Below are positions 1-7,040 of a DNA stretch of 46,774 nt, in pieces (position 1 is the stretch's first letter; each line of letters begins with the position of its first letter). Position numbers and translations under genes: made by a program. The stretch is from Clostridiales bacterium (GTDB lineage: Bacteria > Bacillota > Clostridia > Oscillospirales > Oscillospiraceae): positions 1 through 46,774 of the forward strand of contig JALERU010000003.1 of assembly GCA_022764045.1 (NCBI GenBank). Reading direction: 5' to 3'. The notes beneath the pieces are model-generated. The model worked only from the letters and a program-made list of their open reading frames with translations. It did no database searches and had not been told where the DNA came from.

Positions 1-2
1 AT

Positions 3-791
3 ATGGTCTGGCGGGCCCTGTTTGCCCTGTATTATGGGGACCTTCTCATGCTGCTCACTCACCAGACCCGGCCCTATGAGCGGGAGAAGGGGAGCACCGA
101 TACCTGCCGGGCGGCCTGGACCGAGCGGCTGGCCCAGGACCTGAAAACCGGCCGGGGGCTTACCTTGGGACGGATGAAGAAGAATTTCACCCGCATGGCT
201 GCTGAGTTTGCCGCTATCCCCCGCATCGGCGGGCCGAAAAAGCGGGTGGGCCTTGTGGGGGAGCTGTATACCAAATACTGCGCCCTGGGCAACTGGGACA
301 TGGCGGCCTTTCTGGAGGAGGAGGGCTGCGAGGTGGCGGTGAACGGGTTTTCCTGGTACATCCTCTATTACGCCAGCAACCAGGTGGCGGGGAACACCGG
401 CCCCCGCCGGGGCCTGTGGCGGCTGGCTATGGCCTGGGTGGCCGGGCTCCAGGGGGCCATGACAGAAGCCCTGGCCCGCCACGGCTTCCACAGCCTGCCC
501 CCCTTCCCGGCCTTTCAGCGGGAGGCCGCCCGGTGGATGAGCCCCACCCTCCAAGTGGCCGACGGCTGGCTCATGGGGGCGGAGATCGCCGCCCATCTCC
601 ACGGGGGCTGCCGCCGGGTGTTGGCCATGCAGCCCTTTGGCTGTCTGCCCAACCACGTCTGCGGCCGGGGCCAATACGCCGCCCTGGCCCGGCGGCTGGG
701 CCGGGGAAAGGTCATCAGCGTGGACATGGACGCCAGCAGCCCCCGCCTGCTGGTGTATAACCGGGTCAAGCTCCTTTTGGAGGGCCAGTGA
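3..791 (+). CDS. 2-hydroxyacyl-CoA dehydratase/activase-related protein, C-terminal part
   Basis: The reading frame is open at the left edge, so about the last 262 codons of a larger protein are present. The segment FGCLPNHVCGRG, about 50 residues from the end, and the hydrophobic VISVDMD strand after it resemble the C-terminal half of the HgdB/DUF2229-like proteins, which carry Cys-bound iron-sulphur clusters and act with or beside 2-hydroxyacyl-CoA dehydratases and their ATP-dependent activases. The Cys pair here may be cluster ligands (family knowledge, not tested). The true start and N-terminal domains lie outside the window. A strong hairpin follows the stop directly. Superfamily assignment is fairly secure; the exact substrate is unknown. 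Confidence 0.7.
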   Translation: MVWRALFALYYGDLLMLLTHQTRPYEREKGSTDTCRAAWTERLAQDLKTGRGLTLGRMKKNFTRMAAEFAAIPRIGGPKKRVGLVGELYTKYCALGNWDMAAFLEEEGCEVAVNGFSWYILYYASNQVAGNTGPRRGLWRLAMAWVAGLQGAMTEALARHGFHSLPPFPAFQREAARWMSPTLQVADGWLMGAEIAAHLHGGCRRVLAMQPFGCLPNHVCGRGQYAALARRLGRGKVISVDMDASSPRLLVYNRVKLLLEGQ

Positions 792-798
792 CCAAAAC

Positions 799-834
799 AG
801 CAGCGCCTCTTGGATTTCCAAGAGGCGCTGCTTT
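799..834. terminator. Bidirectional intrinsic terminator
   Basis: A perfect 16-bp stem (799-814 with 817-832) and a 2-nt loop are followed by T's on the plus strand. On the minus strand GTTTT follows the stem. It lies between convergent genes ending at 791 (plus) and 856 (minus) and can serve both. Confidence 0.88.
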
Positions 835-855
835 TCATGGGGAGGTGGGATGCCG

Positions 856-1263
856 TCAGGCATCGGCCTCCCGCAGGATGAAGAGGTCCAGAAATTGCGC
901 GTTTTTCACCACGTAAGCGGCCACGGAACCCAGCCGCCGGAGGGGGCCCCGGCTGGAGCGGGTCATGGCCAGGGCATCGAAGCCCTCTTCCTTGGCATAC
1001 TGGACGATCTCCGGGCCGGGAGAACCCCGGAGCAGGACGGTTTCTACCTTCCAGCCCTCCAGCAGGCTGGCGAAGGTTTCCAGCTCCTGGGTACCCTTGC
1101 GGAGCTGGCGGTCCCGTTCAAACTGGCCGTCGATGTGCATCTGGTCGGGCAGAACCATCAGGAGGGTAAGCTCCACGTCCTGAAGGGGGTGCGTCTGCTT
1201 GATCATGTGAATGGTGCGCAGGCTGCGCGCGCTGCCGTCGATGGGTAATAGTATTTTTTTCAT
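856..1263 (-). CDS. Universal stress protein family (UspA), paralogue 1
   Basis: A 135-residue single-domain UspA-type protein. It starts MKKILLPIDGS, the first beta-strand with the conserved Asp of the nucleotide-binding fold. An AGGAGG ribosome site lies 7 nt before the ATG. The C-terminal signature reads MTRSSRG-PLRRL-GSV: the RG and GS elements are recognisable, but the first glycine of the usual G-x2-G-x9-G-S ATP motif is missing and the spacer is five residues rather than nine. Nucleotide binding is therefore doubtful. It is one of four paralogues within 3.4 kb and has its own promoter at 1316-1344. Family certain; function beyond a stress-linked role unknown. Confidence 0.9.
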   Translation of the reverse strand: MKKILLPIDGSARSLRTIHMIKQTHPLQDVELTLLMVLPDQMHIDGQFERDRQLRKGTQELETFASLLEGWKVETVLLRGSPGPEIVQYAKEEGFDALAMTRSSRGPLRRLGSVAAYVVKNAQFLDLFILREADA

Positions 1264-1315
1264 GGAATCCTACCTCCTATCTCATTGTCCGAGGTTACGT
1301 CTTCCTTATGGTTAT

Positions 1316-1344
1316 ATCATACAGCGTTATGTAACTTTTGTCAA
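1316..1344 (-). promoter_or_regulatory. Sigma-A-type promoter for UspA paralogue 1
   Basis: On the minus strand TTGACA (complement of 1339-1344), 17 bp, then TATGAT (complement of 1316-1321), about 50 bp before the start codon. Confidence 0.8.
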
Positions 1345-1375
1345 ATGAATTTTGAAAATTATTGAAAACTCGAGA

Positions 1376-1407
1376 AAAAACGGGGAAAGGCACATGTCCT
1401 TTCCCCG
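1376..1407 (-). terminator. Intrinsic terminator of UspA paralogue 2
   Basis: A 10-bp stem (1381-1390 with 1398-1407) with a 7-nt loop is followed on the minus strand by a run of T's (1375-1380 read as complement). It lies 20 bp past the stop at 1428. Confidence 0.88.
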
Positions 1408-1427
1408 TAGTTGGTGTAGAGAGGGTA

Positions 1428-1835
1428 TTATTTCTGGGTTTCCCGCATGATGAAGAGGTCCAGGAACTGGGCGTTTTTCACCACATAGGCGGCCACGGAG
1501 CCCAGTCTTTGCAGGGTGCCCCGGGTGGAGCGGGTCATGGCCAGGGCGTCGTAGGCTTTCTCCCGGGCAAACTGGACGATCTCCGGGCCGGGATTGCCCC
1601 GCAGGAGAACGGTTTTCACGGGCCAACCTTCCAGCAGCTGAGCGAAGGAGGTCAACTGTTGGGTGGCCTTTTGCTGGTCGCGATCCCGCTCCATGGACGT
1701 TTCAAAGGGGGTTTGATCCGGCAGGACCATCAGTAAGGTAATCTCCGTATCCCGGTTGGGGTAGAGATGTTTTACCATTTCGATGGTACGCAGGCTGCGG
1801 GTGCTTCCGTCAAGAGGCAACAACACTTTTTTCAT
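1428..1835 (-). CDS. Universal stress protein family (UspA), paralogue 2
   Basis: A 135-residue UspA-type protein, the closest relative of paralogue 1: same length, both start MKK(I/V)LLPLDGS-like and both end with an NAQFLDLFIMRE-type tail. The signature is MTRSTRG-TLQRL-GSV, again without the canonical glycine spacing of ATP-binding members. The start is supported by a GGAGG site before the ATG. It is transcribed alone, between its own strong promoter (1888-1917) and terminator (1376-1407). The similarity to paralogue 1 suggests tandem duplication. Role inferred only from the family. Confidence 0.9.
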   Translation of the reverse strand: MKKVLLPLDGSTRSLRTIEMVKHLYPNRDTEITLLMVLPDQTPFETSMERDRDQQKATQQLTSFAQLLEGWPVKTVLLRGNPGPEIVQFAREKAYDALAMTRSTRGTLQRLGSVAAYVVKNAQFLDLFIMRETQK

Positions 1836-1887
1836 AAAATCCGACCTCCGATCAATGAGACTGCATCTGGTCTCTTTTTCTATTCCA

Positions 1888-1917
1888 ATTATACAACTAA
1901 CCGTAAGATTTTGTCAA
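1888..1917 (-). promoter_or_regulatory. Strong sigma-A-type promoter for UspA paralogue 2
   Basis: Minus-strand TTGACA (complement of 1912-1917), 18 bp, TATAAT (complement of 1888-1893). Both hexamers are perfect consensus; the start codon is about 50 bp downstream. Confidence 0.85.
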
Positions 1918-1934
1918 TAATATTTGGTGAAATG

Positions 1935-3113
1935 TTAAAACAGGATGAGATCATCGCGCTGATTGCCCACGCCGGTGAGGACCCAAGCGCCGTCAGACTG
2001 GGTGGAATAGAAGCTGTAAACGGCCCGGGAATCGGGAGAGGTGACGGAGAGGCAGGACAGATTGCCCTGCTGGTCGTAGACCATGGTGTAGCAGATCTGA
2101 CCGTAGGCCGCCAGCTCGGTGACCGCAGAGACCCGGCCCTGCTGGTCGTAGGTAAAGGTATACTGCGGGGAAACGTCGCCGTCCTGCACCCGGTCGATCT
2201 CCACCAACTGACCGTTGTCGTCATAGCGGTAGGTCAGCGCCTTTTCCTGTTCCGTGAGGGCGGCTTGCTGGGGAAGTTCGCTTCCGGCCTTGCAGTGGAA
2301 CAGAATCCGGTCAGGGCCTCCCTGGATGGAGCCGGAGGTGGAGAAGGTCAGGACCCGCTGGGACTCCTCCCCCAGGCCGGGGGAGGTCACAGTGATTCTG
2401 CCGTCATAGCCGGGGCCGTAGGCCTGGACGGACACGGGCGCTACATCGGGGGCGGCCTGGTCCAGGTAGGCCTGGCAGAACCGGGAGAGGAGGACGGCCA
2501 CCTCACCCCGGGTGGCCGGTTCTTGGGGGGAGACCCAAGGGAACATCACCTGGAAAGGATAGGCAGGGTTGGGATGCTCCACCAGCAGCAGACGGCCGGT
2601 GGCCCAGACCATCGCGTCATAGGACCACTGGCCTTCCGGGACCTGGTCGCTGTAGGGAAGGTCCAGCTGCGGTGTGGTGTCATAGTCCCGGACCTGGGCC
2701 CAGCGGTAGAAGATGGCGGCCAGCTCCTCCCGGGTGATGGCCCGGTCAGGGGCAAAGGTGGTGGGGGTGTCGCCGTTGACTGCGCCTGTCTGGGCGGCCC
2801 AATCCACAGCCTGGGTGTACCAGGCATCTTGGGGCACGTCGGTAAAGGGGCTGGCCTCCGTGGCTGCCGGCTCCCCGGCCAGCCGCCACAGGACGGTGAC
2901 TGTCATGGCGCGGGTGAGGGTGGCCTCCCCCTGGAAGACGCCAGGGGCTACGCCGTTCATCAGGCCCCGTTCCGCCGTGTCCTGGGCGGCAAAGGCGTAC
3001 CAGGTGGTGGGGGAAATGTCGGAAAAAGCGGGGTCGTCCGCGGCGCTGGCGGTGACAGAGAGGAGGGAGAGTGACAGGGTCAGGGCAAGAAAGAGGGATA
3101 AAATCCGTTTCAT
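1935..3113 (-). CDS. Secreted SLH-domain protein with RHS/YD-like C-terminal repeats
   Basis: 392 residues. A signal peptide (1-25, ending TASAA) is followed by SLH modules at about 28-75 (FSDISPTTWYAFAAQD), 88-140 (FTDVPQDAWYTQAVDWAAQ) and a weaker third to about 215. SLH modules bind pyruvylated secondary wall polymer, so the protein is expected at the cell surface. The C-terminal third holds YD-type motifs (YRYDDNGQLVEI, TYDQQGRVSAV, VYDQQGNLSCL) like the strands of RHS/wall-associated repeat proteins, too few for a full RHS shell. AAAGGAG precedes the ATG. It sits alone between UspA genes. Surface anchoring is well supported; the C-terminal job is unknown. Confidence 0.82.
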   Translation of the reverse strand: MKRILSLFLALTLSLSLLSVTASAADDPAFSDISPTTWYAFAAQDTAERGLMNGVAPGVFQGEATLTRAMTVTVLWRLAGEPAATEASPFTDVPQDAWYTQAVDWAAQTGAVNGDTPTTFAPDRAITREELAAIFYRWAQVRDYDTTPQLDLPYSDQVPEGQWSYDAMVWATGRLLLVEHPNPAYPFQVMFPWVSPQEPATRGEVAVLLSRFCQAYLDQAAPDVAPVSVQAYGPGYDGRITVTSPGLGEESQRVLTFSTSGSIQGGPDRILFHCKAGSELPQQAALTEQEKALTYRYDDNGQLVEIDRVQDGDVSPQYTFTYDQQGRVSAVTELAAYGQICYTMVYDQQGNLSCLSVTSPDSRAVYSFYSTQSDGAWVLTGVGNQRDDLILF

Positions 3114-3184
3114 CGTAAGGTCTCCTTTGTGGGTTGATTGTTTTGGGACGGGAAAAACCAGGTTCCCTATGATTTCACAGCAAA

Positions 3185-3213
3185 CAGGGGAAAGACAGGA
3201 CGCCTTTCCCCTG
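3185..3213 (-). terminator. Hairpin after UspA paralogue 3
   Basis: A perfect 10-bp stem, 3185-3194 with 3204-3213, about 30 bp past the stop at 3245. The T-run on the minus strand is short (TGTTTG), so termination may be incomplete. Confidence 0.55.
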
Positions 3214-3244
3214 AAAGAATTCTTTTTTGCGAGAGGCCAGAAAC

Positions 3245-3691
3245 TCAGCCATCTTTCAGCACCGTGGTGGTGATAAAGGAGGCGTTGCTGACGATGTAGG
3301 TGGACACCGAGCCCAGCTTCTGGGTGGAGCCCCGGCTGGAACGGGTCATGAGGATAGAGTCGAACTTGCCCTCCTTGGCGAACTGGATGATCTCCGGGCC
3401 GGGCGTGCCAACGCGCAGGGCCACCTCTACTTTATGATCGGGGAGCATTCTGGCGAAGGATTTCAGCAGCTGGCGGGATTCCTCGGCGGCCTGGGGGTCC
3501 ACGGTGATCTCCTCGTGGTCTTCCGGGGGCTGCACTTCGTCGTTCTCATCGGTGAGCTTGGAGGGACGGGGTACGGGGGTGACCAGGAGAATGGCGATCT
3601 CCGTGTCGTCAGGGGAGAAGGTCTGCTTCACCACCTGGATGGTGCGCAGGCTGCGGGGGCTTCCGTCGATGGGCAGTAGGATCTTCTTCAT
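3245..3691 (-). CDS. Universal stress protein family (UspA), paralogue 3
   Basis: 148 residues starting MKKILLPIDGSPRSLRTIQ. I chose this ATG because GGAGGT lies just upstream and the family begins here; the longer open frame adds 49 Pro-rich residues with no family match. This is the longest of the four paralogues, with an acidic insert (DENDEVQPPEDHEE) after beta-strand 2. The signature is MTRSSRG-STQKL-GSV. No convincing promoter lies in the 88 bp before it, so it is probably co-transcribed with paralogue 4 upstream. Family certain, partner unknown. Confidence 0.9.
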   Translation of the reverse strand: MKKILLPIDGSPRSLRTIQVVKQTFSPDDTEIAILLVTPVPRPSKLTDENDEVQPPEDHEEITVDPQAAEESRQLLKSFARMLPDHKVEVALRVGTPGPEIIQFAKEGKFDSILMTRSSRGSTQKLGSVSTYIVSNASFITTTVLKDG

Positions 3692-3779
3692 AAGGGTACC
3701 TCCAATCATACAGCGGGGGGGGGTGGCTCTGGTCGGTGGAACAAGGTGCGGGGACTGCGGTGGTTGGCGGGGATACGGC

Positions 3780-4193
3780 TTAATCGTCGCTTTCCTCCCG
3801 CATGACGATGACATCCAGGAAGGAGGCGTTGCGGACAATGTAGGTGGCCACGGAGCCCATCTTCCGCAGGGGGCCCCGGGAGGAGCGGGTCATAATAATC
3901 ATATCGGCGCCCATTTCCTTGGCGTACTCCACGATCTCTACCCCGGGGGCGCTGCCCAGGAGGACCTGGGTTTTTACCTGGTATTCAGAGAGCATCTCGG
4001 CCACGGCCTCCAGCTCGGGCTGGGCCTTTTCCGCGTTGTGCTTGATCTCGTCCATGGAGTTGATGTAGAGCTGGGCGCTGACCACCTTGACGATGGTGAT
4101 ATCGCTGTCGGCAGGGGGGCAGGTCTGCTTCACCATTTCCACGGTGCGGATGCTGCGCTTGCTGCCGTCAACAGGTAACAGAATTTTTTTCAT
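3780..4193 (-). CDS. Universal stress protein family (UspA), paralogue 4
   Basis: 137 residues starting MKKILLPVDGSKRSIRTVEM, with GGAGGT ahead of the ATG. The signature is MTRSSRG-PLRKM-GSV, with the same short spacing as its three neighbours. An acidic tail (REESDD) closes the protein. It is first in a probable two-gene unit with paralogue 3 and is driven by a consensus promoter at 4232-4260. Nothing in the sequence points to a specific stress signal. Confidence 0.9.
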   Translation of the reverse strand: MKKILLPVDGSKRSIRTVEMVKQTCPPADSDITIVKVVSAQLYINSMDEIKHNAEKAQPELEAVAEMLSEYQVKTQVLLGSAPGVEIVEYAKEMGADMIIMTRSSRGPLRKMGSVATYIVRNASFLDVIVMREESDD

Positions 4194-4231
4194 TGTGAGA
4201 CCTCCTTGGTCATGGTTCCTTTTGTAATTTG

Positions 4232-4260
4232 ATTTTACAACTAAAACAAAATAATGTCAA
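4232..4260 (-). promoter_or_regulatory. Sigma-A-type promoter for UspA paralogues 4 and 3
   Basis: Minus-strand TTGACA (complement of 4255-4260), 17 bp, TAAAAT (complement of 4232-4237). Confidence 0.8.
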
Positions 4261-4321
4261 GGACAGGGGATAACTTTTGGAAAATCGACGAAATCCCTTT
4301 TGGGGCGGGCGGGGAAGGGGC

Positions 4322-4358
4322 AAAAAAAGATACCCTGGCGGGGCCAAGGTATCTTTTT
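4322..4358 (-). terminator. Intrinsic terminator of the lipid kinase gene
   Basis: An 11-bp stem, 4324-4334 with 4348-4358. On the minus strand the stem closes into seven T's. It starts 4 bp after the stop at 4363. Confidence 0.88.
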
Positions 4359-4362
4359 GGGG

Positions 4363-5262
4363 TCATTTTCCGTGGATGATGGTATAGGCGTTGTGCATGG
4401 CCTCGATTTCCACCACCTGGTGGGCGCCGCCGGCCTCGCCGTCCAGGGTCCAGAGGAGGTCGTTGGCGGCGGTGATTTTCACCTTGGAGGTGGAGAAGGT
4501 GGTCATCATAGAGTTGAGGATGGAGGGGTCGGTTTTCAGCAGGGCTCGGCTGAATTCCTCGGCGTCCTTGGCATCCCGAACGGGGGAGATGAGGGTGACC
4601 TCCAGCAGCCCGTCGGAGAGGTCGGGGTTGCCGGGGGGGAAGTTGTCAAAGCGGCCCACGGTGGTGGTGTTGCTCACCATGCCGTAGAGGAAGTCCCCCT
4701 CAATCACCTGGTCCTCATACTCCACCTTGATGTGGTAGGGCTTGATGGTGAGCAGGTTTTTCATGGCCTCCAGCACATAGGCGTTGTAGCCCAGCAGGTT
4801 TTTGGCCTTTTGGGAGGTGGAGTAGGAGATCTCGGTGAGGGCCCCGAAGGCGGCCACATATAAAAAGCTCTTCCCGTTGAACCGGCCCAGGTCGTGGGTC
4901 TGGGGCACGCCGGTGACGGCGGTGGCGGCCAGGGCGGGCAGGTCGCCGGGGTCGGGGAGGTTCAGGTTTTTGGAAAAATCGTTGGTGGTGCCCACGGGGA
5001 TGTAGCCGATGATGGGGGGCTGAGGCAGGCGGATGGCTCCGGAAATGGCCTCACTGAGGGTGCCGTCCCCGCCGGCCACCACCACCTGGTCAAAGTCCTC
5101 GCTCCAGCGGACGATGGCCTCCCCGGCGTCGCCCCGGTACTGGGTGGGGTAGGTGGAGACCAGGCAGTCCTGCTCGGTCATGGCGTTGATGATGTCGGAT
5201 AGACTGCTCCAGGTCTTGTTTTTTCCCGCGTGGCGGTTATAGATAAAAAGGATGCGTTTCAC
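4363..5262 (-). CDS. Diacylglycerol kinase-family lipid kinase (YegS/DgkB-like)
   Basis: 299 residues starting at a GTG (VKRILFIYNRHAGKNK) with AGGAGG 8 nt upstream; the longer frame to 5400 has no ribosome site and runs through the promoter. The N-terminal lipid-kinase catalytic domain carries the NRHAGK start, the nucleotide motif VAGGDGTLSEAI and GTTNDFSKNL. The C-terminal beta-sandwich ends in LDGEAG. The family phosphorylates diacylglycerol or related lipids at the membrane and recycles DAG released during lipoteichoic acid or glycolipid synthesis. The gene stands alone, divergent from ylmH, with overlapping promoters. Exact lipid substrate unproven. Confidence 0.9.
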   Translation of the reverse strand: MKRILFIYNRHAGKNKTWSSLSDIINAMTEQDCLVSTYPTQYRGDAGEAIVRWSEDFDQVVVAGGDGTLSEAISGAIRLPQPPIIGYIPVGTTNDFSKNLNLPDPGDLPALAATAVTGVPQTHDLGRFNGKSFLYVAAFGALTEISYSTSQKAKNLLGYNAYVLEAMKNLLTIKPYHIKVEYEDQVIEGDFLYGMVSNTTTVGRFDNFPPGNPDLSDGLLEVTLISPVRDAKDAEEFSRALLKTDPSILNSMMTTFSTSKVKITAANDLLWTLDGEAGGAHQVVEIEAMHNAYTIIHGK

Positions 5263-5343
5263 GGTCTTTCCTCCTGATACAAGATAGGTCGAAGTCAATT
5301 CGGCGGTCCCTTGGCGGCCAGGGGGGCCAAGGGGAGTAAGAAA

Positions 5344-5372
5344 ATTATAAACCCTCCCTTTTCCGTTGACAA
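5344..5372 (-). promoter_or_regulatory. Promoter of the lipid kinase gene
   Basis: Minus-strand TTGTCA (complement of 5367-5372), 17 bp, perfect TATAAT (complement of 5344-5349). Its -35 box is the reverse complement of the -35 box of the divergent ylmH promoter. Confidence 0.8.
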
Positions 5373-5395
5373 TAGGCACATTGACGGGATATACT
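5366..5395 (+). promoter_or_regulatory. Promoter of ylmH and the DUF896 gene
   Basis: TTGACA (5366-5371), 18 bp, TATACT (5390-5395). The -35 hexamer overlaps that of the minus-strand promoter, so both promoters cannot be occupied at once. Confidence 0.8.
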
Positions 5396-5478
5396 GACAT
5401 TCAGAAACGAACCCCGGCGATTTACAATATTTTCCACAGCATCCAGCCCTTGGAGCGCCGGGAGAGGAGGAAGCCCCC

Positions 5479-6276
5479 GTGAACAAAACCGAGCTGTTAG
5501 ACAAATACGCCCGGGACGGCGACAGCCGCCTGCTCCTGGCCCGGGTGCTGGACCAGCAGCAGCGGGCCCACCAGCGGGGGATTCCCACCCACACGGGCTT
5601 CCTCTCCCCGGCAGAGCAGGCCGAGAGCGCCGATCTGCTCATGGCCGCCGCCCCCGGCCAGGGGATTTTGGCGGGGGGCTATCCCGACGCCGAGCGGAAG
5701 CTGTGGGCTTTCCTGCCCGACTGGCTGGAGGAGGAGGTCTGGCTGCTGGGGGAGGACTGCCCCCTGGCTGCCCTGGCGGTAAAGGCCCCGGCGGGGGCCG
5801 GCCTCACCCACCGGGATTATCTGGGCTCCCTCATGGGCCTGGGTCTCACCCGGGAGAAGATCGGGGATATCCTGCTCACCCAGGCGGGCGCCCAGGTGGT
5901 GGTGCTGCGGGAGACCCTGCCCATCCTCCTGTCCCAGTGGGAGAAAGCGGGGAAGTATCCTGTCACCCTCACCCCCATCCCCTTGGACCAGCTCACCCCT
6001 ACCCCTGGCGAGCGGAAGGGGCTCCGGGTTACCGTGGCCTCGGCGCGGCTGGACGCGGTGGTGGCTGCGGGTTTTTCTATCCCCCGCAGCCGGGCCGCCG
6101 ACCTGATCCGGGGCGGCCGGGTGATGGTGAACCACCGCCCCTGCGACAAGGCCGACAAGACGGTGGCAGCCGGAGACATCCTCACCTGCCGGGGCTTGGG
6201 GAAGTGCGTCCTCACCGCCGTGGGCGGGACCTCGAAACGAGGACGAATGATTTTAGAAATGGAACGGTATCTCTAA
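5479..6276 (+). CDS. ylmH: S4-domain RNA-binding protein YlmH
   Basis: 265 residues from a GTG with GAGGAGG upstream. The C-terminal S4 RNA-binding domain (about 185-250) shows RLDAVVAAGFSIPRSRAADL and GGRVMVNHRP, the standard S4 helix-turn plus strand. The N-terminal part matches the YlmH fold, with DYLGSLMGLGLTREKIGDIL typical of the family. YlmH binds ribosomal particles and in Bacillus has a ribosome-quality-control role. It usually sits with sepF-ylmG-divIVA; here it is followed only by a DUF896 gene, so the cluster is broken or elsewhere. Identification strong. Confidence 0.9.
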   Translation: MNKTELLDKYARDGDSRLLLARVLDQQQRAHQRGIPTHTGFLSPAEQAESADLLMAAAPGQGILAGGYPDAERKLWAFLPDWLEEEVWLLGEDCPLAALAVKAPAGAGLTHRDYLGSLMGLGLTREKIGDILLTQAGAQVVVLRETLPILLSQWEKAGKYPVTLTPIPLDQLTPTPGERKGLRVTVASARLDAVVAAGFSIPRSRAADLIRGGRVMVNHRPCDKADKTVAAGDILTCRGLGKCVLTAVGGTSKRGRMILEMERYL

Positions 6277-6302
6277 GGGATGCCGGGAAAGGAACCGATA
6301 CC

Positions 6303-6521
6303 ATGACCGAAGAACGCATCGCCCGGCTCAATGAGCTGGCCCGGAAGAGCAAGACCGTGGGTCTCACCCCCGAGGAAAAGGAGGAGCAGGCCCAGCTCCG
6401 CCAGGAGTACCTGGCCGCCATCCGCCAAAGCCTGGAAGCCCAGCTGGACAACGTTTACATCGTGGAGGAGGACGGCACCCAGACCAAGCTGAAGAAGAAG
6501 GGCCAGGGGCCTCTGTCTTGA
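6303..6521 (+). CDS. DUF896 family small protein (YnzC-like)
   Basis: 72 residues starting MTEERIARLNELARKSKTVG, with LTPEEKEEQAQLRQEYL: the two-helix hairpin of the DUF896/YnzC family of small soluble Firmicute proteins of unknown function. It follows ylmH by 26 bp and must share its transcript. The ribosome site is weak (AAAGGAA, 9 nt before ATG). A clear terminator follows. Bacillus relatives are linked to the SOS operon, but nothing here shows that. Confidence 0.85.
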   Translation: MTEERIARLNELARKSKTVGLTPEEKEEQAQLRQEYLAAIRQSLEAQLDNVYIVEEDGTQTKLKKKGQGPLS

Positions 6522-6553
6522 GTGCTTTTGCGGGAAAGCGGTATAAAAATGCG

Positions 6554-6591
6554 AAAAACACCTGTTTTCTTTGGGAAAACGGGTGTTTTTT
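6554..6591 (+). terminator. Intrinsic terminator of the ylmH-DUF896 unit
   Basis: A stem of about 15 bp with one wobble (6554-6569 with 6574-6590) closes into six T's, 33 bp after the stop at 6521. Confidence 0.88.
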
Positions 6592-6682
6592 GTTGAGGAA
6601 GTGGGGGTTCTGTGGCGGGGGAGGAATGGAACCACCGGCGCAAGGTGGCAACGGGATTCCTCTATCCGCCGTCATTACCAAA

Positions 6683-6858
6683 TCGCCCCCTCATCAGTCA
6701 CCTTCGGTGCCAGCTTCCCCCCAAGGGGAAGCCTACGTGCTATGCTACGTTGTGGTTTTTGCTACGGTAGTTTTCTGCAAGTAAGCCCCACAGGTTTTGC
6801 CAATCGCCTTCCCCTGGGGGGAAGGTGGGCCGGCCGCAGGCCGGGTCGGATGAGGGCG
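6683..6858 (+). repeat. Family 1 repeat, copy A
   Basis: From CGCCCCCTCATCAGTC to GTCGGATGAGGGCG, imperfect inverted ends. Inside are the hairpins CACC-TTC-GGTG, GCTTCCCC-CCAA-GGGGAAGC, and CTTCCCC paired with GGGGAAG. Conserved flanks extend it to about 6640-6920. It fills most of the 519-bp gap between the DUF896 and C39-like genes (6522-7040), where I see no gene. Confidence 0.85.
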
Positions 6859-6941
6859 GGCGTTGAGGATTCCTCGGCGTGGAAAATAGCCCCACCGGCC
6901 TAAGGTGGGAACGGTATTCCACGATCCTCCGTCACGACGAA

Positions 6942-7023
6942 ATCGCCCCTCCATCCGTCAGCTGCGCTGACAGCTATGGTTTCAGGTGGCCTCGCATTAG
7001 ATTGTATCGAACTGTCCGGAGGG
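6942..7023 (+). repeat. Family 1 repeat, truncated copy A'
   Basis: It opens with ATCGCCCCTCCATCCGTC and the hairpin GTCAGC-TGC-GCTGAC, then switches to the variant body AGCTATGGTTTCAGG that is also seen inside copies E and F. It lacks the right half and ends just before the C39-like gene. Confidence 0.7.
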
Positions 7024-7040
7024 AAGTATCCTTACCCTCC

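Noticed and set aside
3692-3838. A longer UspA paralogue 3 starting at 3838.
   Set aside because: The extra 49 residues are Pro-rich with no family match, and the ribosome site fits only the ATG at 3691.
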